Source of the DNA: CAVSUZ01 sp963791885
Lineage (GTDB): Bacteria > Pseudomonadota > Alphaproteobacteria > Acetobacterales > Acetobacteraceae
Assembly (NCBI GenBank): GCA_963791885.1
Contig: CAWBUL010000004.1
Location: 930,001-994,000, forward strand
Direction of reading: 5' to 3'
DNA: 64,000 nt
Below the pieces are notes generated by a model. The model was not told the DNA's origin. It searched no databases and was given only the letters and a program-made list of their open reading frames with translations. Positions within the stretch are counted from its first letter, which is position 1. Each line of letters begins with the position of its first letter. The translations under genes and the position numbers were made by a program. Below are positions 54,822 to 63,335 of the stretch, piece after piece.

Positions 54822-55034
54822 TCAGTGCGCCTTGCGCATGCAAACCAGATCTTCACCGCTGAGCTCGAAAATCACCTTCCCGGCTTCCACGGTCCCGACG
54901 ATATCCGCGAACACATAAGTAACAGCATGGCAGGTCACTTCAAAGGTAAACATCTGGCCATGCGGGTGTCCGTAGTCCCTGCAAAATTCGTCAAGGTCAT
55001 AGGCTATCTGACCGCCAACATCGGGCAGATGCAT
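54822..55034 (-). CDS. small hypothetical protein
   Basis: A 70-residue protein, MHLPDVGGQIAYDLDEFCRD at the start, then GQMFTFEVTCHAVTYVFADI and ELSGEDLVCMRKAH. AGGAGC precedes the ATG by four bases. No family is recognised. Three cysteines and a predominance of acidic residues are notable. Neighbouring small genes lie on the same strand. Confidence 0.5.
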   Translation of the reverse strand: MHLPDVGGQIAYDLDEFCRDYGHPHGQMFTFEVTCHAVTYVFADIVGTVEAGKVIFELSGEDLVCMRKAH

Positions 55035-55143
55035 CTTCGCTCCTATAGGCTTCCTGCCTCTTCGGTCGTAGCTATAAGGCTAATGGCGACGCATTGCATG
55101 GTGGCATCCTTCAGGACATGGTGGTCTCTCTAAATAGTTCAGC

Positions 55144-55464
55144 TCACCGCAACTCCCGATTGCGCAGATATTGGACGTACTCGGCCTGTGTCTGACCATC
55201 GTACGACATGCTGAACGCCCTGGTACGAGCGTCGGGCGATTTGGCAGCAGGGGACGACGACTTGGGCTTTTTCGAATCACTGGTTGACCGACGCGAAGGT
55301 CGCTGGAGCGTGGGTGGCTTTCGCATGGCGGCCGTTCTATTCGGCTGCTGGTCGTGCTTTTTAGCCGATATTGCAGCGTCTTTGTTCAAATCACCCAGGG
55401 AAGTAGCCCGCCTCCCGGCTTCCTGCTGCTCCTCGTCTCTTTGGAAATTCGATGCAGCGTTCAT
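55144..55464 (-). CDS. small hypothetical protein, polar and low complexity
   Basis: A 106-residue protein rich in Arg, Lys, Ser, Pro and Gln (RPSRRSTSDSKKPKSSSPAA), likely disordered, with a more regular end, MSYDGQTQAEYVQYLRNREL. GAGGGG lies upstream of the ATG at 55464. It could be a nucleic-acid-binding small protein, but no function is assigned. Confidence 0.45.
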   Translation of the reverse strand: MNAASNFQRDEEQQEAGRRATSLGDLNKDAAISAKKHDQQPNRTAAMRKPPTLQRPSRRSTSDSKKPKSSSPAAKSPDARTRAFSMSYDGQTQAEYVQYLRNRELR

Positions 55465-55970
55465 CGAGTTTGCCCCTCGAACTAAAAATGAGTTCCGACC
55501 GCAGCAAGTCATCGACAGAAAGCTGTGCGAATCAGCTTAACTCTACCCAGAATGGAATGGGACCGCTGCTCCAATCCTTTATGCGCGAGAGCCGACTTAT
55601 GCGGCCAAACCGGACGTCCCCACGCTTGGCCTATATCGCCACTTGCAGATGGGGATTGCAGGTTGCATTACAAGGTTTCTGCCGCGCCATGGGTATCGGC
55701 CCTGCATCAGTCAGATCGGCGCTCGATCAACTCCCGGCAGAATGACAGCCGCTATCACTGCAGCTGGATCCATCAGAAGACGTAATAGAGAAGCATAATC
55801 CCCTGCACTTTGTCCATCCTTCACGATTGAAGACCACGACAATGCCTCTCAGCGGCAAGGTCCCAAGCATCACCACTGGCGGTGGGGTGAGCTTAGGCGC
55901 ATAAGGATGGCGGGCCTACCAAAAGGCTATGCGGAACCCTGACTTCGTAGCCAATTGAGGAACGCGGACC
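55465..55970. other. 506-base stretch without a supported gene
   Basis: Short plus-strand frames exist but none resembles a known protein. A 20-residue frame at 55842-55904 (MPLSGKVPSITTGGGVSLGA) recalls the start of short-chain dehydrogenases (L-x-G-K-V-x-x-x-T-G-G) and may be a decayed remnant. The last 20 bases hold GAGGAA, the ribosome site of lpxD. Confidence 0.4.
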
Positions 55971-56999
55971 GTGATAGAAGCTCCTATGGGTGATGCGCGC
56001 TTTTTTTCGCGAAGTGGGCCGCATGCTCTGGCGGATATCGCAAGTGCGGCGGTAGGCACCGCCCCTGCCATCGATAGGATGTTCAACGGCGTTGCTCCCC
56101 TGCAGTCAGCAGGACAGGACGAAGTCAGCTTTCTCGACAATGGACGCTACGCAGCAGCGCTTGAACGGACCATGGCCGGGGCTGTCATCGTGCATCCACA
56201 AATGCAGGCACGCGTTCCCAGCGGCACGATAGCCATCGTTACAACCTCGACCTATGAGGGGTGGGCGCGCGTTGCTGCATTGTTTCATCCCGTGCCGCCA
56301 CCACGTCCGGGCATTCATCCTTCTGCGCTGGTCGACCGGGATGCGCAAGTCGATGCGTCCGCCGAAATTGGTCCTTACGCGGTGGTTGAAGCCCGAGCCG
56401 AAATCGGTCCGGGTTGCCGCATTGGATCGTTTGTTTCCATCGGCACTGGCGTCACCATGGGCCGCGACTGCCGCATCGGCGCCCACGCCAGCCTCAGTCA
56501 CGCCTTGCTCGGCTCGCGCGTTTACATTTACCCGGGCGCCAGGATCGGTCAGGAGGGCTTCAGTTTCGCCACGACTAAGACAGGCTTTCTCAGTGTCCCG
56601 CAGCTGGGTCGTGTGATCGTGGAAGACGACGTGGAGGTAGGCGCCAACACCACTATCGACCGGGGATCGACTCGCGACACGATCATTGGCGCTGGAACGC
56701 GCATCGACAACTTGGTGCAGATCGGCCACAACGTTCGACTTGGCCGCTGCTGCGTGATTGTGGCGCAGGTCGGTATCGCCGGCTCAACGATCCTGGAGGA
56801 TTTCGTTCAGGTCGGCGGACAGGCTGCCATGGCTGGTCACCTGCGTGTTGGCCAAGGCAGTCGGATTGGGGCGCAGGCCGGCGTCATTTCCGATGTTCCC
56901 GCCGGGGCGGTATTACTGGGCAGTCCCGCCCAACCGCGCAAGGAGTTCTTCCGGCAAGTCGCCACGCTGCGACGAATGATTCACCGGCCCGAACAGTGA
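55971..56999 (+). CDS. lpxD: UDP-3-O-(3-hydroxyacyl)glucosamine N-acyltransferase-like (LpxD)
   Basis: A 342-residue hexapeptide-repeat acyltransferase. An N-terminal uridine-binding domain (residues 1-105) has QDEVSFLDNGRYAAAL; a left-handed beta helix follows with many I-G-x-x-x repeats such as DASAEIGPYAVVEARAEIGP, and IDNLVQIGHNVRLG with the catalytic His. It adds the second 3-hydroxyacyl chain in lipid A synthesis. It stands alone, without bamA, fabZ, lpxA or lpxB, so it may be a second copy. Start GTG at 55971 has GAGGAA upstream; ATG 55986 is possible. Confidence 0.88.
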   Translation: MIEAPMGDARFFSRSGPHALADIASAAVGTAPAIDRMFNGVAPLQSAGQDEVSFLDNGRYAAALERTMAGAVIVHPQMQARVPSGTIAIVTTSTYEGWARVAALFHPVPPPRPGIHPSALVDRDAQVDASAEIGPYAVVEARAEIGPGCRIGSFVSIGTGVTMGRDCRIGAHASLSHALLGSRVYIYPGARIGQEGFSFATTKTGFLSVPQLGRVIVEDDVEVGANTTIDRGSTRDTIIGAGTRIDNLVQIGHNVRLGRCCVIVAQVGIAGSTILEDFVQVGGQAAMAGHLRVGQGSRIGAQAGVISDVPAGAVLLGSPAQPRKEFFRQVATLRRMIHRPEQ

Positions 57000-57127
57000 C
57001 GCGTTCCCGGTGTGACGGGCGGCGGTCAGAAGAAATTACCCCTGGAGCCTATGCATAGGTCGTGGGACACCTCATATCACTGGAGCAACTAGACATTTTC
57101 GGAGTGGACAGGGTGGCGGGGACACCG

Positions 57128-57724
57128 ATGACGTCGGCGATGGTGACGGCTGCCTTGCAGGCAACGGCCGACAAAATCAAGCCAAAGGAAGCGCACCCGT
57201 TCCGGAAGGGAGATGCTGTCGTCTACCCCACACATGGAGTTGGACGAGTTGAACGCGTCGGTTCCGAGGAAATCGCCGGACACCGACTGAATCTGATTCA
57301 CATCTCATTCGAGGACAATCAGATGACTCTGCGCGTTCCTGTGGCTCAGGCACGCGCTGCGGGGTTGCGCAAGCTTGCCAGCCAAGAGAAACTGGCCGCG
57401 GCTTTTGCAACGTTGAAGGGCCGGCCCCGAGTGAGCCGGCTCATGTGGGCCAAGCGCTCCCAGGAGTATCTGGCAAAGATCCACACCGGTGATCCTGGCG
57501 CGCTGGCCGAAGTGGTTCGCGATCTGCAGTCAGCCGGTGACGGCTCCGGCAGCAGCTTCAGCCAACGCAACCTGTTTGAGCTTGCCCTCGAGCGGCTTGC
57601 TGGCGAAGTCGCTGCCGTCAGACGGATCGCAAAGCTGGACGCGATCGAAATGCTCAATCAGATATTGGCCGATGCCCGGGCAGACAGTTCGGTCGCACAG
57701 CAGCGGCCGGTTGCCGGAGTGTGA
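57128..57724 (+). CDS. CarD family transcriptional regulator
   Basis: A 198-residue protein with an N-terminal RNA-polymerase-interaction Tudor-like domain (PFRKGDAVVYPTHGVGRVER, then ISFEDNQMTLRVPVAQA) and a helical DNA-binding C-terminal part (LMWAKRSQEYLAKIHTGD, NLFELALERLAGEVAAV). CarD proteins stabilise open promoter complexes, often at rRNA promoters. The start at 57128 is the first ATG; a GTG at 57062 would add 22 residues without known similarity. Gene order around it is not the usual one for the family. Confidence 0.85.
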   Translation: MTSAMVTAALQATADKIKPKEAHPFRKGDAVVYPTHGVGRVERVGSEEIAGHRLNLIHISFEDNQMTLRVPVAQARAAGLRKLASQEKLAAAFATLKGRPRVSRLMWAKRSQEYLAKIHTGDPGALAEVVRDLQSAGDGSGSSFSQRNLFELALERLAGEVAAVRRIAKLDAIEMLNQILADARADSSVAQQRPVAGV

Positions 57725-57901
57725 TCTTATAATTTGTTGTGGCAAGAAGGCTCTGGCACCGCTATGTACGCGGCACGGCGCTTTTCAGCGTGGGTGGATC
57801 GTGTCTTGCCTATGCGACCTCGTCGCGCTTCGGTGCTCCCAACATGAAGAGCATTCCGGTCCGCACGTTGCGGATCGCCGGATTGCAAGGAGAATGACGC
57901 G

Positions 57902-58108
57902 ATGTCGGAAGGCACGGTCAAATGGTTCAATTCCCAGAAAGGTTACGGCTTCATCCAACCAAGTGACGGTTCAAAGGATGTATTTGTTCACATTACTGCC
58001 TTGGAACGGGCGGCCCTTAGTGGTCTGAACGAAGGGCAGAAGGTTAGTTTTGATCTGGAGCGTGGTCAGCAGGGCAAGATGTCGGCGACGAACTTAAAGA
58101 CGATTTGA
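57902..58108 (+). CDS. cold-shock protein (CspA family)
   Basis: A 68-residue OB-fold protein. The RNA-binding motifs GTVKWFNSQKGYGFIQP (RNP1, KGYGFI) and DVFVHITAL (RNP2, VFVHI) are complete. AAGGAGAATG precedes the start. About 175 bases lie between it and the CarD gene, room for a cold-responsive leader, though no such structure can be shown by eye. It melts RNA secondary structure. Confidence 0.95.
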   Translation: MSEGTVKWFNSQKGYGFIQPSDGSKDVFVHITALERAALSGLNEGQKVSFDLERGQQGKMSATNLKTI

Positions 58109-58121
58109 CGCCAACGGGCCA

Positions 58122-58139
58122 CGCTGCCGTCAGGCAGCG
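58122..58139. terminator. hairpin between convergent genes, possible terminator
   Basis: CGCTGCC, loop GTCA, GGCAGCG: a perfect 7-bp stem 14 bases after the cold-shock gene stop and facing the gltX stop. There is no T-run on either strand, so intrinsic termination is weak or Rho-aided. Confidence 0.4.
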
Positions 58140-58178
58140 CGACCGGCCACAGCCGTAGTACGGTGGCTGTTAAGCGAT

Positions 58179-59513
58179 CTAGGTGGCGGCTTCCTTCAGC
58201 CGTTCGGCCGTGCGAGCGCGGCCCATAAGCGGCAGTAGATCCCGTAACTCGGGTCCATGCTCTTCTCCGGTCAAGGCCAATCGAAGTGGCCGAAACAGGT
58301 CGCGGCCTTTCCGGCCGGTGCGTTCGCGCAGCGCATTCGTCCAGGTGGACCACACCGCATCGTCCCAAGGTTCAGGCGGCAAAAGGTCCAGCGCGGTTTC
58401 GAGAAAATCCCGCGAATCCTCGATTACCGGGGGGACGATGGTGCCTGCGACGACGTCCCACCAGCCGCGGGCCTCGGAGAGCAGGTCGATGTTGCCGCGG
58501 ATGGCGAGCCAGAAGCGCTCGGTCGCACCGGGCGGGAGTCGGTCGGCTACCGCGCTGAAGGGCAGCATGTGCAACACGCGGCGATTGAGCGCGAGAAGCT
58601 GCTGCGGGTCGAAGCGCGCGGCGGCATGGGAGGCGCGCGCGAGATCGAAGGTCACGGCCAGTTCTTCCAAACTGAGCGGCGCGGGGTCATCCGCGGTGCC
58701 GAGGCGTGCCAGATATGCGGTCAGGGCCATCGGCTCGATACCGTCATTGCGTAGGCCGCGCAGCGTCAGACTTTCGATGCGTTTGGACAGTTTCTCGCCG
58801 TCGGCGCCGATGAGCAGCGGCAAGTGCGCGTAGTCAGGGTGACGCGGAGTCCCGAGGGCGTGCGCCAGATCGATCTGGACCGCGGTGTTGGTGACGTGAT
58901 CGTCGCCACGGATCACGTGGGTCACGCCGGTTTCGACGTCGTCGATCACCGAGGTGAAGGTGTAGAGCGGCATGCCGTCGGAGCGGATCACCACTGGGTC
59001 AGAAACAGTGGGTAGTTTCACGCGGCGCTGCCCCTGAACCAGATCGTTCCACGTTACTTCGGTGTCGGAAAGCAGAAACCGCCAGTGTGGCTTTTTGCCG
59101 GAATGCTCTGCCGCTTCGCGCTGCTCGGGTGTGAGCTTCAGCATCGCCCTGTCGTATACGGGCGGCAGGCGTCGCTTCAGCCGGTACTCCCGCTTGGCTT
59201 TTAGCTCCTGCTCTGATTCGAAGCAGGGATAGAGCCGGCCGGCGGCCTTCAGCCGTTCCGCCGCCGCGGCGTAAAGCTCAAGGCGGTCGGACTGCCGTAG
59301 CAGCATGTCCCACTGAATCCCCAGCCAAGCCAGGTCCTGCTCGATCGCGTCGGCGAATTCCGGGCGTGATCGTTCACGGTCGGTGTCATCAAATCGAAGC
59401 AGAAATTTCCCATCGTGGCGCCGCGCAAAGAGATAATTAGCGATCGCGGGTCGCGCGTTACCGACGTGCAGCAGCCCAGTGGGGCTGGGCGCGAAGCGGA
59501 CGAGTACTGTCAT
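58179..59513 (-). CDS. gltX: glutamate-tRNA ligase
   Basis: A 444-residue class I aminoacyl-tRNA synthetase. The HIGH motif is HVGN in APSPTGLLHVGNARPAI and the KMSKS motif is KLSKR in GADGEKLSKRIES. VIRGDDHVTNTAVQIDLAHA is typical of GluRS. The C-terminal anticodon domain is shorter than in E. coli, as in many alphaproteobacteria, which often have two gltX genes. Its ATG overlaps the preceding frameshifted gene by four bases (ATGA). Confidence 0.94.
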   Translation of the reverse strand: MTVLVRFAPSPTGLLHVGNARPAIANYLFARRHDGKFLLRFDDTDRERSRPEFADAIEQDLAWLGIQWDMLLRQSDRLELYAAAAERLKAAGRLYPCFESEQELKAKREYRLKRRLPPVYDRAMLKLTPEQREAAEHSGKKPHWRFLLSDTEVTWNDLVQGQRRVKLPTVSDPVVIRSDGMPLYTFTSVIDDVETGVTHVIRGDDHVTNTAVQIDLAHALGTPRHPDYAHLPLLIGADGEKLSKRIESLTLRGLRNDGIEPMALTAYLARLGTADDPAPLSLEELAVTFDLARASHAAARFDPQQLLALNRRVLHMLPFSAVADRLPPGATERFWLAIRGNIDLLSEARGWWDVVAGTIVPPVIEDSRDFLETALDLLPPEPWDDAVWSTWTNALRERTGRKGRDLFRPLRLALTGEEHGPELRDLLPLMGRARTAERLKEAAT

Positions 59514-59906
59514 TCAGCTGCGGCTTCCGAATCGTCCTGATCGTCCCGGCGCGGATCGATGGAGCGCCAGTCCCGCTGTTCCGACGTGGCTGGAGTGTCA
59601 ACGAAGTCGCCAAGTTCGTTGGCGCTGCGCCACCCATCCTCCCCGGCGTTCACAACCTCGGCATCCTCGCCATACGCAAACCAGGCATCCAGTACATCGC
59701 GCGGCCGCGTGCCGGGTAGCCGGCAGCGTTCAACCGAGTTCGCGCACATAGCGCCGCGCAAAGGCGTTCGCCTGCATCAGGGTGGGAAATCCCCCAATCT
59801 CTTCAATGATATTGCCCTGGGAGGCACCGGAGAGATCGAGAATACGGACGCGCCAACCGCCCGGCGGGGCAAAGATGTCAGTGATCAATTCATCCATCCG
59901 GGGCAT
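59510..59906 (-). pseudogene. conserved hypothetical gene, frameshifted
   Basis: Two frames join into one protein of about 131 residues. The first (59906 to 59730) reads MPRMDELITDIFAPPGGW, then NIIEEIGGFPTLMQANAFAR and RYVREL before a TGA. The second continues SVERCRLPGTRPRDVLDAWF and EDAEVVNAGEDGWRSANELG to the ATGA overlap with gltX. Dropping one A from GAACTCGG near 59738 gives ARRYVRDSVERCRLPG, a smooth join. I recall such a small protein in related genomes, but its function is unknown. Confidence 0.65.
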
Positions 59907-60003
59907 TTTGGATAACGCGCGCGTGAAATCAACCAAGGGGTGGGGTATCAACAGGGCGTGGGTCGCGGCTGGTCGTGGCGCACGGGACAGGTATTCTAGG
60001 CCA

Positions 60004-61581
60004 ATGAACGCACCCGCCAGTAAAGCCCAGCTCGTGCAAGCCCCGCCGCGTCGCCAGGCGAAACCGCCTGGTCCGTGCGCGATGGTAATCTTCGGCGCGG
60101 GGGGCGACCTGACGAAGCGGCTGCTGGTCCCGGCGCTGTACAACCTTTCGACCACCGGGTTGATCCCGGAGAAATTCGCGATTATCGGCGTCGATATCGC
60201 GGAGATGAACGCGCAGGACTGGGCCGCTGAGCTGCGCAAGATGCTGGAGAGTTTCGTCGGCAATGCGGCCAGCGAAAGCCGTATCGACAAAATCGACCCG
60301 ACCGCCTGGAAGCGTCTCTCAGACGCCATGAGCTATGTGCGCGGTGATCTGAAGGACCCAGCGCTTTACCAGAATCTGCGTGCCCACTTGGACGATGTGG
60401 CAAAGCAACGCGGTACCGAGGGCAACTGCCTGTTCTACCTGGCGGTGGCGGACCGGTTCTTCGAACCGATCATCGAGCAACTGGGCCGAGCAGGGCTGGC
60501 GAAGGATCAAGCCCACCCCGGCGACGAGCAGCATTGGCGACGCGTGGTGATCGAAAAGCCGTTCGGCCATTCGCTGCAATCCGCACGCGAACTGAACCAG
60601 CAGATCAGGCGTGTGCTGGAAGAAGATCAGATCTATCGCATCGATCACTTCCTGGGAAAGGAGACGGTGCAGAACATCATGGCCTTCCGCTTCGCCAATG
60701 GATTCTTCGAACCGATCTGGAACCGCGACCGGATCGATCACGTGCAGATCACGGTGGCGGAAACGCTCGGCGTGGAACACCGTGGTCGGTTCTACGAGCA
60801 GACCGGCGCCTTGCGCGACATGGTGCCCAACCACGTGTTTCAGATCCTGGCGATGATCGCGATGGAGCCCCCGGTCGGATTCGATGCCGCCGCAATCCGC
60901 AGCCGCAAAGCCGACCTGTTCGCGTCAATGTGTAGCGTCACGCCGGACCATGCGGTGCGTGGTCAGTACGGGCCGGGCACGGAGGCGGGGCAGCAAGTCC
61001 AGGGCTACCGGCAGGAGCCGGATGTTGATCCGAACTCGGCCGTGGAAACGTTCGTTGCCCTGCGCATCGCGGTCGACAACTGGCGGTGGGCTGGCGTGCC
61101 CTTCTATCTGCGCACCGGCAAGCGCATGTCGAAGAGATACACAGAGGTCGCGATCCGCTTCAAATCTGCGCCATACGCTCCCTTCGACGATACCCGGGTC
61201 TCCGAGCTGCCCCCGAACTGGCTCGTGCTCCTGGTCCAGCCGGATGAGGGCATTTCGATGCAATTTGAAGTGAAGCGGCCTGGGCCGGTCGTGGATCTAG
61301 CGGCCGTGCGGATGGATTTCCGTTACAACGACTGGTTCCCCAAGGAACCCAATGTCGGATATGAGACGCTAATCTACGATGTGATGCTCGGCGATCAGAC
61401 ATTGTTCAACCGCGCCGACATGGTGGAGGAGACGTGGCGGGTGGTGCAACCGCTGCTGGACAATTGGGCTTCCTCACCGCCGCCACACTTTCCCAATTAC
61501 GCGGCCGGCCATGACGGGCCGGAGGCGGCGTTCCATCTCCTGGAACGCGAAGGCCGCGCTTGGCGGCCGGTGGGAGGCTGA
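60004..61581 (+). CDS. zwf: glucose-6-phosphate 1-dehydrogenase
   Basis: A 525-residue enzyme oxidising glucose 6-phosphate to 6-phosphogluconolactone with NAD(P)+. The N-terminal coenzyme motif is VIFGAGGDLTKRLLVPALYN, the substrate site is EDQIYRIDHFLGKETVQN and the active-site block EKPFGHSLQSA. A 25-residue proline-rich extension precedes the fold. The start is ATG at 60004; the longer frame upstream crosses the promoter. It feeds the pentose-phosphate or Entner-Doudoroff route. The usual neighbours pgl and edd are not here. Confidence 0.95.
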   Translation: MNAPASKAQLVQAPPRRQAKPPGPCAMVIFGAGGDLTKRLLVPALYNLSTTGLIPEKFAIIGVDIAEMNAQDWAAELRKMLESFVGNAASESRIDKIDPTAWKRLSDAMSYVRGDLKDPALYQNLRAHLDDVAKQRGTEGNCLFYLAVADRFFEPIIEQLGRAGLAKDQAHPGDEQHWRRVVIEKPFGHSLQSARELNQQIRRVLEEDQIYRIDHFLGKETVQNIMAFRFANGFFEPIWNRDRIDHVQITVAETLGVEHRGRFYEQTGALRDMVPNHVFQILAMIAMEPPVGFDAAAIRSRKADLFASMCSVTPDHAVRGQYGPGTEAGQQVQGYRQEPDVDPNSAVETFVALRIAVDNWRWAGVPFYLRTGKRMSKRYTEVAIRFKSAPYAPFDDTRVSELPPNWLVLLVQPDEGISMQFEVKRPGPVVDLAAVRMDFRYNDWFPKEPNVGYETLIYDVMLGDQTLFNRADMVEETWRVVQPLLDNWASSPPPHFPNYAAGHDGPEAAFHLLEREGRAWRPVGG

Positions 61582-61641
61582 GGGTCGGCAACCTCGCTGC
61601 CTGGCTCGTGTTCCTGTGAGCATCAGGCCGGAGAGGAAAGT

Positions 61642-61941
61642 ATGAAGATCCTCGCAGCAACATTCTTGATATGCAGTTTGTCGCCAATGATCGCGATGGC
61701 AGCTCAGGAACAGACGCCACAAGCGACGGCGCCGGGCGTCACGATTTCTCCGGATCAACCGAAATCATCGCGCTCCGCGGCCCAGGGGCGGGAGGACGCG
61801 AACCTGGCGCAGAAGCTGTCGCAGACCAACGGCACTATCAAGCCGCCGTCCGTGGATCCGGGTATGGCCAAGGCTCCCCCGGCCAACGCACGGGGCACAA
61901 TGCCCGTCCTGCACCCGCCGGCGAATACCCAGAGCAAGTGA
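61642..61941 (+). CDS. small secreted protein, unknown function
   Basis: A 99-residue protein with a Sec signal (MKILAATFLICSLSPMIAMA, then A) and a polar mature part rich in Gln, Pro and Ser, e.g. ISPDQPKSSRSAAQGREDAN and LSQTNGTIKPPSVDPG. GAGAGGAAAG precedes the ATG. No domain is recognised. It stands alone between zwf and a terminator. Confidence 0.7.
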   Translation: MKILAATFLICSLSPMIAMAAQEQTPQATAPGVTISPDQPKSSRSAAQGREDANLAQKLSQTNGTIKPPSVDPGMAKAPPANARGTMPVLHPPANTQSK

Positions 61942-62053
61942 ACATGAGCGGCTGAAGACAGGGGGTTGCAAGCCCGGCGGCCACCTCCATATGGCGGTGC
62001 ACAGCGGTTCCGGCGGTGCCGGGCGCTGTGTTCGACGTTTCCTCCCTAAACTT

Positions 62054-62085
62054 GGCGGTGCCTGCGGGCGCCGCCATTTTTCTTT
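62054..62085 (+). terminator. intrinsic terminator
   Basis: GGCGGTGCC, loop TGCG, GGCGCCGCC form a 9-bp stem with one G-U pair, followed by ATTTTTCTTT. It ends the transcript of the small secreted protein (and possibly zwf) and isolates the ThiF gene that starts 30 bases later. Confidence 0.8.
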
Positions 62086-62114
62086 CGCGGGAGGTCGCTT
62101 TATGACTCTGGGCC

Positions 62115-62945
62115 ATGGACCTGGATTTCAGCGAATCCGAGATACAGCGTTACTCGCGGCACATCCTCCTGCCTGAGGTGGGGGGGACTGGGCAGGCGAA
62201 GCTGCGCGACGCAAGGGTGCTGATTGTGGGCGCGGGCGGGCTCGGCAGCCCGACGCTGCTATACCTTGCGGCCGCCGGTGTTGGCATGATCGGAATTGTC
62301 GATAACGACTGCGTGGAGCTGTCCAACCTGCAGCGCCAGATCGCCCATACGACGGCGCGGATCGGCACTCCAAAGGTTCAGTCTGCTGCTGAGGCGGCGC
62401 GCGCCATTAATCCCGAAGTACGGATCGAGACACATGCGATAAGGCTCGCCCCCGACAACGCAATGGCCCTGATCGAATCCTACGACCTCGTCTGCGACGG
62501 TACCGACAATTTCGCGACGCGATTTCTCGTTGCGGATGCCTGCGTGCTGGCGCGCCGCACGCTGGTCTCGGCTGCGGTGCTGCGGTTTGAGGGGCAGTTG
62601 TCGGTGTTTAAGCCGCACGCTGATCCTGCCTCGCCCTGCTACCGTTGCCTGTTTCCCGAACCGCCGCCGCCGGGTGTGGTGCCGAGCTGCAGCGAAGCTG
62701 GTGTGCTGGGCGCAGTGACCGGGGTGATGGGCACGCTACAGACGACCGAGACGCTGAAGGAGATTCTGGGCATCGGCGAATCGCTCGCCGGGCGATTGCT
62801 GATCTGGGATGCGATGACCAGCCGCTTCCGCACGGTCCGGGTGCCACGCAATCCACACTGCTTGCTCTGCGGGTCCGCTCCCGCGATCACTGATCTGTCG
62901 CAGCATGTGAATGAAGACGCAGCCCTCGCTTGCCATCCTGCTTGA
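62115..62945 (+). CDS. MoeB/ThiF family sulfur-carrier adenylyltransferase
   Basis: A 276-residue E1-like enzyme. IQRYSRHILLPEVGGTGQAK opens the fold, ATP is bound by VGAGGLGSP, the Mg site Asp is in VCDGTDNFATR, and the catalytic Cys is in CSEAGVLGAVTGVMG. Zinc is held by CYRC and CLLC. It would adenylate the C-terminal Gly-Gly of ThiS, MoaD or a similar small carrier. No rhodanese domain is attached and no carrier gene is adjacent. It overlaps the next gene by 35 bases. Confidence 0.92.
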   Translation: MDLDFSESEIQRYSRHILLPEVGGTGQAKLRDARVLIVGAGGLGSPTLLYLAAAGVGMIGIVDNDCVELSNLQRQIAHTTARIGTPKVQSAAEAARAINPEVRIETHAIRLAPDNAMALIESYDLVCDGTDNFATRFLVADACVLARRTLVSAAVLRFEGQLSVFKPHADPASPCYRCLFPEPPPPGVVPSCSEAGVLGAVTGVMGTLQTTETLKEILGIGESLAGRLLIWDAMTSRFRTVRVPRNPHCLLCGSAPAITDLSQHVNEDAALACHPA

Positions 62946-63294
62946 ATCGGGCCGCCATGAACGGGCGCATTTCGCGTTCGTGCTTGCCACGGGAGCGGCG
63001 GCGTTGGGCCGCCATGTGGTTCTGTTCGCAACCAATCGCGGCTGTCAGGCCCTGTTCACCGACTGGTCTGGGCTGGATGATGCCGGTCGCGATGCCCGGG
63101 CACGCACAGCGGGCGTCGCCGGTCTCGAGGAACTGCGTGCAGCTGCACAGGAGCTCGGGGTCACGCTGATCGCGTGCGAGGCAGGCATGCGCGCTGAGGG
63201 TTTTGAAGATGCTTCCCTGATCGCTGGCGTGAGTGTTGCTGGAATCGCCACATTCCTGGAGAAAGCGGGCGACGGGGCGATCGTCGCGCTGTGA
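62911..63294 (+). CDS. DsrE-family-like sulfur-transfer protein
   Basis: A 127-residue protein with the DsrE/YchN-type fold pattern: LAILLESGRHERAHFAFVLA, VVLFATNRGCQALF, and a conserved Cys in VTLIACEAGMRAEGF, where DsrE-like proteins carry persulfide. The C-terminus VSVAGIATFLEKAGDGAIVAL is typical of the DsrE/DsrH-like group. It starts inside the end of the ThiF gene (35-base overlap), suggesting tight coupling in a sulfur relay. The function is inferred from fold and context only. Confidence 0.78.
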   Translation: MKTQPSLAILLESGRHERAHFAFVLATGAAALGRHVVLFATNRGCQALFTDWSGLDDAGRDARARTAGVAGLEELRAAAQELGVTLIACEAGMRAEGFEDASLIAGVSVAGIATFLEKAGDGAIVAL

Positions 63295-63335
63295 TTTCTT
63301 GACCCGATTCCCCTGCGTTTGGCACCTGTCAGCCC

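Noticed and set aside
55842..55904. Twenty-codon frame resembling the start of a short-chain dehydrogenase
   Set aside because: Too short and without any continuation in the other frames; at best a decayed remnant.
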